Source: Archilochus colubris (taxonomy: Eukaryota; Chordata; Aves; Apodiformes; Trochilidae). From it: 64,000 nt of DNA. A program made the translations under genes and the position numbers. The notes under the pieces were generated by a model. That model saw only the letters and a program-made list of their open reading frames with translations, did no database searches and was not told the DNA's origin. Position 1 is the stretch's first letter; each line of letters begins with the position of its first letter. Shown in pieces: positions 63,601 through 64,000 of this stretch. The stretch covers positions 17,078,609 to 17,142,608 of the forward strand of contig CM041084.1 in assembly GCA_023079485.1 (NCBI GenBank), given 5' to 3'.

Positions 63601-64000
63601 TCTGCTCACTGGGACCTGTAGTGAACAACACCACACAGAGCTACCTCCTTCATACAGATGGTAAAGAGGTTTTGTGGGAATAAGAGCATTGTCTTTGAAC
63701 TTGGAAAAAAATCCCTACAGATGAAGAAATCTCTTCAGCCAATACAGTGTTCCCCTAGAATCCTTCTCAAAATTAATGTCACCTCAAGAGCAGAAGAGAA
63801 TTTCTGTATATTTCTATAAAAATGGAAACACTCAAATCTATAGTCTAACTGAGCAAGAATGTGACTCAGAAGAAAGTGCTTGCACCCCACTGATTCTTCA
63901 AAATAACTGGCTTCCAAAAAGTTTGGAAGCTAATAAGAATGACATAGAGGGAGGATTCAACCATTATGGTCAAGAGGAAAGCTATTTCGGAGAAACATTT
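60651..64000. other. Upstream flank without a gene (right edge)
   Basis: AT-rich unique DNA. A minus-strand frame of 122 codons at 61672-62040 has no recognisable domain. No exon or RNA gene was identified up to the window edge. Confidence 0.5.

Noticed and set aside
1..64000. CRISPR arrays, operons, tRNA or rRNA genes, toxin systems
   Set aside because: No regularly spaced repeats, no clustered same-strand ORFs with ribosome binding sites, and no tRNA or rRNA sequence that I could recognise; the window is ordinary vertebrate intronic and flanking DNA.

Overview
This is vertebrate genomic DNA, almost certainly from a bird. The evidence is the interspersed repeats: most are CR1 LINE fragments of the avian type, 5'-truncated and in several cases ending in the CR1 3' octamer (ATTCTATG-like). 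There are also two short solo LTRs of one retroviral family. I saw no Alu, B1 or recent L1. Outside one CpG island the sequence is AT-rich and non-coding. Nothing in it resembles bacterial operons, CRISPR arrays or other compact systems.

The one gene I can support is GPR158, on the minus strand. It encodes an orphan class C receptor, recently described as a metabotropic glycine receptor, that recruits RGS7-Gbeta5. Exon 1 (53215-54086) carries the start codon, signal peptide and most of the extracellular Cache domain. Exon 2 (39944-40049) is only 106 bp and is hidden among spurious frames. It is supported by a consensus acceptor with a long polypyrimidine tract, a consensus donor, correct phase and a near-identical match to the expected protein. 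The two exons splice through a split arginine codon and encode residues 1-326. Later exons (EGF-like part, seven-helix domain, cytoplasmic tail) must lie beyond position 1.

Layout from left to right: 1-39943 is the visible part of intron 2. 39944-40049 is exon 2. 40050-53214 is intron 1 (13,165 bp). 53215-54086 is coding exon 1. About 53500-55630 is a CpG island holding exon 1, the 5' leader (with one short upstream ORF) and the presumed promoter. 55631-64000 is upstream intergenic DNA.

The introns and flank hold CR1 copies (4463, 11319, 21161, 23758, 28277, 30535, 42613, 49702 and 57928), a probable CORE-SINE/MIR remnant at 1575, and two probable ancient CR1/L3-like relics at about 48840 and 59985. 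There are also two solo LTRs (25532-25856 and 27973-28276), each with a perfect 6-bp target-site duplication. I found no previously undescribed system. The most useful results are the short exon 2, the paired solo LTRs and the promoter/5'-leader architecture.
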